Source of the DNA: a bacterium
GTDB taxonomy: Bacteria > Chloroflexota > Dormibacteria > UBA8260 > Bog-877
Reading direction: 5' to 3'
Length of the DNA stretch: 8,866 nt
NCBI GenBank assembly: GCA_021802115.1
Contig: JAKABA010000163.1
Coordinates: 1 to 8,866, forward strand
The position numbers were made by a program, and so were the translations under genes. A model generated the notes under the pieces. It had not been told where the DNA came from, made no database searches, and saw only the letters and a list, made by a program, of their open reading frames with translations. Of this stretch, positions 5,956 through 8,866 are shown in pieces; position 1 is the first letter of the stretch, and the number at the start of each line of letters is the position of its first letter.

Positions 5956-6870
5956 ATGGGCGAGGCAGCGCTGGAGGTGGCCCGGCTCACCAGGCGATTC
6001 AGGAACGGCCGGGGGATCGGCCCGGTCGATCTCATGGTCGAGGGCGGTGAGGTGGTGGCTCTGCTCGGTCCCAACGGCAGCGGCAAGACCACCCTGCTGC
6101 GCTGCCTGGCGACCAGAAGCGCCCCGGACCAAGGCCGGGTGCAGTGGTTCGGCAGCGACGACCGCCGAGCCGCCAGGCGCCAGTTGGGGGTGGTCTTCGA
6201 CGCCACCGCCCACGCCGACGAGCTGAGCGCGCGGGCCAACCTGGCGTTCTTCTCGGCGGCCCGGGGGGCAGCCGAAGATGGCTCCGAACCGCTTTTGCTG
6301 GAGGCAGAGCTGCTCGAGGTCGCCGACGAGCCGGTCTCCTCCTATTCATATGGGATGAGGCGGCGGTTGCTGCTGGCGGAGGCGCTGGTGGGATCCCCCC
6401 GGCTGCTGGTGCTGGACGAGCCCACCCTGGGGCTCGACGTCAGCGGGCGGCGGTGGCTCGCCCGGCTGCTGCGCGAACGCTCCCTGGCCGGGCTCGCGGC
6501 CTGCATCGCCACCAACGACACCGAGTTCGTGGAGCAGGTGGCGACCAGGGTCTGCTTCCTGGTCGAGGGCCGGCTGGTGCACGACGCCTCCCTGCCGGAG
6601 CTGCTGGCCTCACTCGGAGGGCTAAGAGAGATCCGCCTCAAGTCCAGGGCGCCGCTGCCACTGCGGGCGATGGCGGCGGTTGCCGGCGTCGAGGGAGTGG
6701 CGCCGACCGAGGCGGGAGCGACCGTGCTGGCCCGTCGGCGAGACGGCCTGCTGGCCGACCTGCTGGCGACCCTCGGGGACCTCGACCGCAGCCTGCTCGA
6801 CCTCTCGGTGCGGGAGCCCGGGCTGGCGGACTGCTTCCTGCAGATCACGGGGCGGAGTCTCGATGCCTGA
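5956..6870 (+). CDS. ABC-2-type exporter ATP-binding protein with altered Q- and H-loops
   Basis: The 304-residue product is the nucleotide-binding subunit of an ABC exporter. It shows Walker A GPNGSGKTT (38-46), a drug/polysaccharide-exporter-type signature SYSYGMRRR (129-137) and Walker B LLVLDEPTLGLD (150-161). Two positions depart from the norm: the Q-loop reads LGVVFDATAH (77-86), with Asp82 where Gln is usual, and the switch position reads IATNDTEF (184-191), with Asn187 where His is usual. A C-terminal extension of about 80 residues (225-304) follows, as in many DrrA/CcmA-like exporter ATPases. The ATG follows the small-protein stop by 5 bp and has no Shine-Dalgarno, which suggests reinitiation. 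Its TGA overlaps the permease start by 8 bp, so the two are coupled. The substrate is unknown: drug, lipid or polysaccharide are all possible. Confidence 0.9.
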   Translation: MGEAALEVARLTRRFRNGRGIGPVDLMVEGGEVVALLGPNGSGKTTLLRCLATRSAPDQGRVQWFGSDDRRAARRQLGVVFDATAHADELSARANLAFFSAARGAAEDGSEPLLLEAELLEVADEPVSSYSYGMRRRLLLAEALVGSPRLLVLDEPTLGLDVSGRRWLARLLRERSLAGLAACIATNDTEFVEQVATRVCFLVEGRLVHDASLPELLASLGGLREIRLKSRAPLPLRAMAAVAGVEGVAPTEAGATVLARRRDGLLADLLATLGDLDRSLLDLSVREPGLADCFLQITGRSLDA

Positions 6871-7639
6871 GCGGGTCGCGGTGGTGCCCGTCTCCACCAG
6901 GACCAGGGGTGGGGCGAGCCGCCGGAGCCCGCGCCAGCTGTGGCGGCTGGAGCTGCTGGGGACTCTCTCCAGGCGGCGGGCGCTGGCGATCAAGATGGGG
7001 TTCCCACTGCTGCTGGTGATCCCGCTGGCCGCCACCCACGCCCCCCAGTTCTTCGCCGGGATGCTGCTCACCGTCCTGATGGCGATGGTCGGCACCGTCG
7101 GCACCGGGGTCAGCGTCACCCGCTCGCGGGGGGCCGGGTGGCTGGACCGGCTGGCGGTCCTGCCGCTGCCGCCCTGGCGGGTCGCCCTGGAGATCTTCCT
7201 GGCCGGCTGGATCGTGGACTGCCTCCAGGCCACCCTCATCTTCGTGGTCTTGGAGGTGGCCCAGAGGCCCGATCCGGTGGTCATCGTGGCCACCTGGCTG
7301 GTGGCGCTGGCCACCCTCGCCTTCTCGGGGGCGATCGGGCTCGCGGTGGCGACCCTGACCGACAACGCGGGCGAGGCGATGCTCTTCCTGGCCGTGGTCC
7401 TGGCCCCCCTGCTCTTCCTGTCCGGGCTCTTCACCGGGGTCCCGGCGGAGGGTTTCCGCTACTGGGTCGCCCAGGTGCTGCCGTTCAGCTACCTGACCGA
7501 CGGCTTCCAGCTGGTGCTGCACGGCAATCCGCCCTACGGCAGTTCCGCGACGCTCCTGCTCGCGGCGCCCGCGTTCCTGCTGGTGTCGCTGGGGGCGTGC
7601 GCCGCCCTGGGAAGGCCGCTGCTCTCCCGGGGCGCGTAG
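6863..7639 (+). CDS. ABC-2-type transporter permease
   Basis: The 258-residue product has about six hydrophobic segments: approximately 46-60, 62-85, 106-131, 138-164, 172-193 and 229-250. A basic, cytoplasmic N-terminus of about 40 residues precedes them. The VLPFSYLTDGFQ block (205-216) before the last helix is typical of ABC-2 permeases, which end with a P-x-x-Y/F-hydrophobic region. The length is usual for the family. The ATG at 6863 lies inside the end of the ATPase gene (8-base overlap, different frame) with a weak GGCGGAG five bases upstream; earlier in-frame starts from 6680 would lie well inside the ATPase gene and are rejected. It should form a homodimer with two copies of the ATPase. 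Substrate not deducible. Confidence 0.88.
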   Translation: MPERVAVVPVSTRTRGGASRRSPRQLWRLELLGTLSRRRALAIKMGFPLLLVIPLAATHAPQFFAGMLLTVLMAMVGTVGTGVSVTRSRGAGWLDRLAVLPLPPWRVALEIFLAGWIVDCLQATLIFVVLEVAQRPDPVVIVATWLVALATLAFSGAIGLAVATLTDNAGEAMLFLAVVLAPLLFLSGLFTGVPAEGFRYWVAQVLPFSYLTDGFQLVLHGNPPYGSSATLLLAAPAFLLVSLGACAALGRPLLSRGA

Positions 7640-7648
7640 CCCGGGGCC

Positions 7649-7661
7649 CGGGTCGCACCCG
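7649..7661. terminator. Hairpin after the permease gene
   Basis: CGGGT (7649-7653) pairs with ACCCG (7657-7661) around the loop CGC. It begins 9 bases after the permease TAG and lies between convergent genes. It is short, GC-only and has no T-tract, so it is weak evidence for termination. Confidence 0.3.
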
Positions 7662-7674
7662 AGTTCCGGGCAGG

Positions 7675-7694
7675 CGCGGCCACGGGAGGCCGCG
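7675..7694. terminator. Bidirectional GC-rich hairpin between convergent genes
   Basis: CGCGGCC (7675-7681) and GGCCGCG (7688-7694) form a perfect 7-bp stem with the 6-base loop ACGGGA. It sits in the convergent gap between the ABC permease and the CPBP protease genes, so it could stop transcription from both sides. No T-tract follows on either strand; in high-GC bacteria such stems often act without one. Confidence 0.45.
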
Positions 7695-7704
7695 GATCCC
7701 GGCC

Positions 7705-8427
7705 TCAGTGGCAGTTGGCGGCGGTGGAGGACATGAAGATCAGGATCACCGCCACCAGATTGAATGACGCGTGCAGCGCCATCCCCGGGTAGAGGGACCT
7801 GGTCTTCTCGTACACCAGCGCCAGGGCCACGCCCGCCACGAACAGCGAGGGCCCCAACAGCAGGATCGAGCCGCCCACCGACAGGGTGTGGGCCAGGGCG
7901 AAGATCACCGAGCTCACGATCACCGCCCAGGTGGTGCCCAGCCGTCCGCGCAGGCCCCCGAAGATGAAGCCCCGGAAGGTCAGCTCCTCCACGATCGGGG
8001 CGATGACGACGATCGCGATCACGCCCAGGTAGGCGTCCTGGCCGAAGCCCTGAGAGATGCTGCACCCCTGGGGGTTGGTCATCCCGTGGAGCAGCGGCGA
8101 CAGCGCCGCGGAGATGAGACCGGTCAGGAACTGCAACGCCACCGCCAGCACGGGCATGAGCGGGAGGGTCCAGAAGGGCGGCCGCCGCAGCCCCAGCTGA
8201 CGCCAGAGTGGACCACCGCCCCGGCTGGCGAAGAACAGGACCACCGCCAGCAACGCCCCGTAGAAAGCCAGGGTCGTGGCCAGGTTGTAGAACGGCAGGA
8301 TCGACTTGGCGGAACGGCCGCTCAGACTGCCGATCACGCCGGCCTGACTGAGGGCGTCGGTGGCCACCGCCACCACGACTATCGCGACCAGGACGGCCGG
8401 GATCGCCACCACGATGCCCAGCACCAC
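7705..8427 (-). CDS. CPBP (CAAX protease/Abi) family intramembrane metalloprotease
   Basis: The 240-residue product is highly hydrophobic, with about seven or eight membrane segments. It carries the family's catalytic motifs inside helices: EELTFR (E147, E148, R152; EExxxR), FALAH (176-180, H180) and HASFN (219-223, H219, N223). All expected catalytic residues are present. Known family members include Rce1-type CAAX proteases and bacterial Abi/bacteriocin-immunity proteins; the substrate here is unknown. The GTG at 8427 is the first usable start, but it begins inside the first membrane helix without a Shine-Dalgarno. The frame stays open upstream through WAVRE-like sequence past the preceding gene's stop with no ATG, GTG or TTG, so the true N-terminus may be 10-20 residues longer and use a rare codon such as CTG (8496-8494). 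It follows the upstream membrane-protein gene by 58 bp. Confidence 0.88.
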   Translation of the reverse strand: MVLGIVVAIPAVLVAIVVVAVATDALSQAGVIGSLSGRSAKSILPFYNLATTLAFYGALLAVVLFFASRGGGPLWRQLGLRRPPFWTLPLMPVLAVALQFLTGLISAALSPLLHGMTNPQGCSISQGFGQDAYLGVIAIVVIAPIVEELTFRGFIFGGLRGRLGTTWAVIVSSVIFALAHTLSVGGSILLLGPSLFVAGVALALVYEKTRSLYPGMALHASFNLVAVILIFMSSTAANCH

Positions 8428-8485
8428 CTCGCGGACCGCCCAAGAGGTGCGCTCGGGTCCACCCTCTGGGGCCCGGCCGGCTACC

Positions 8486-8866
8486 TCAACGCTCAGGGCG
8501 CTTCCAGGTGGCCGGGACCGCCGGGCGGGAGACCCCCACTTCCTCCTCCACCTGCCCCGCCGGAGCGGACGGGGGCAGCGGCACCCCGCCGCCCGACCAG
8601 GTCATCGGTGGCGGCGCACCCTGGAGGGTCCAGCGTCCGGTGGGGGTTATCTGGCGGCGCCGCTCCCCCTCGTCCGCGGGATGCTGAGCCACGGGACGTG
8701 GGCCGGGGGCGGGCGTGAACCGCAACCAGAGAGCCGCCAGCCCACCCAGCAGCACCAGGTACACCAGGGTGAGCACCCACGAGGCCTCCAGGGTGCCGAC
8801 CGCGGCCGCCGCCACCAGCTGCACCAGCAGACCCACCAGAACCGCTCCCCGGCCGGAGCTGAAGCG
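8486..8866 (-). CDS. Small membrane protein of unknown function, 5'-partial
   Basis: The frame is open from the right edge to the TGA at 8488-8486, giving 126 visible residues. A GTG at 8836 is possible, but the frame upstream of it reads plausibly (RFSSGRGAVLV...), so the true start is probably off the edge. It has two hydrophobic helices (about residues 8-25 and 30-50 of the visible part), followed by a Pro/Gly-rich, mainly hydrophilic tail of about 75 residues containing an acidic VEEEV stretch. No recognised domain is present. It lies on the same strand as, and 58 bp before, the CPBP protease gene, so the two probably share a transcript. The high G/C in third positions supports coding. 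Confidence 0.6.
   Translation of the reverse strand, partial: RFSSGRGAVLVGLLVQLVAAAAVGTLEASWVLTLVYLVLLGGLAALWLRFTPAPGPRPVAQHPADEGERRRQITPTGRWTLQGAPPPMTWSGGGVPLPPSAPAGQVEEEVGVSRPAVPATWKRPER

Noticed and set aside
6845..8443. A 532-residue open frame on the minus strand opposite the permease and through the CPBP gene
   Set aside because: It reads as Gly/Arg/Gln-rich low-complexity sequence in the wrong frame of the CPBP gene and antisense to the permease. Both real frames have membrane helices and family motifs.
1..8866. CRISPR array, tRNA, rRNA, insertion sequence, phage genes
   Set aside because: I saw no spaced direct repeats, tRNA-like cloverleaf, transposase motif or terminal inverted repeats; frames of real genes cover nearly all of the window.

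Overview
The window is very GC-rich and gene-dense. Codons end almost always in G or C, some starts are GTG, and one promoter region looks leaderless. This fits a high-GC soil-type bacterium such as an actinobacterium or a member of Dormibacterota/Chloroflexota. No rRNA, tRNA or marker gene is present to settle the lineage, so this is inference.

Layout: (1) 2-1132, plus strand: the 3' part of a probably secreted glycoside hydrolase family 8 (cellulase/endoglucanase-like) protein, preceded by the end of a beta-rich surface domain. (2) 1144-5652, minus strand: a three-gene operon transcribed right to left. It encodes an SbcD/YhaO-like metallophosphoesterase, an SbcC/Rad50/YhaN-like ATPase with two transmembrane helices where Rad50 has its zinc hook, and a BtuF-like protein without a signal peptide whose start overlaps the ATPase stop (TGATG). 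(3) 5653-5725: a 73-bp divergent promoter region. Both flanking genes have a -10-like hexamer exactly six bases before ATG, which suggests leaderless mRNAs. (4) 5726-7639, plus strand: a 74-aa protein of unknown function, an ABC ATPase with unusual Q- and H-loop residues, and an ABC-2-type permease. (5) 7640-7704: a short convergent gap with two hairpins. (6) 7705-8866, minus strand: a CPBP/Abi-family intramembrane protease and, upstream of it, the C-terminal part of a small membrane protein that runs off the right edge.

How the genes work together: the nuclease-like and ATPase-like proteins should form an Mre11-Rad50-type complex that the TM hairpin would tether to the membrane. The translationally coupled BtuF-like protein has no transporter permease or ATPase beside it, so its link to the nuclease pair is the most unusual feature here. 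The ABC ATPase and permease form a compact two-gene exporter, with the 74-aa protein as the first gene of that operon. I saw no mobile element, CRISPR array, RNA gene or phage gene. Apart from the two convergent gaps and the divergent promoter, almost every base is coding.
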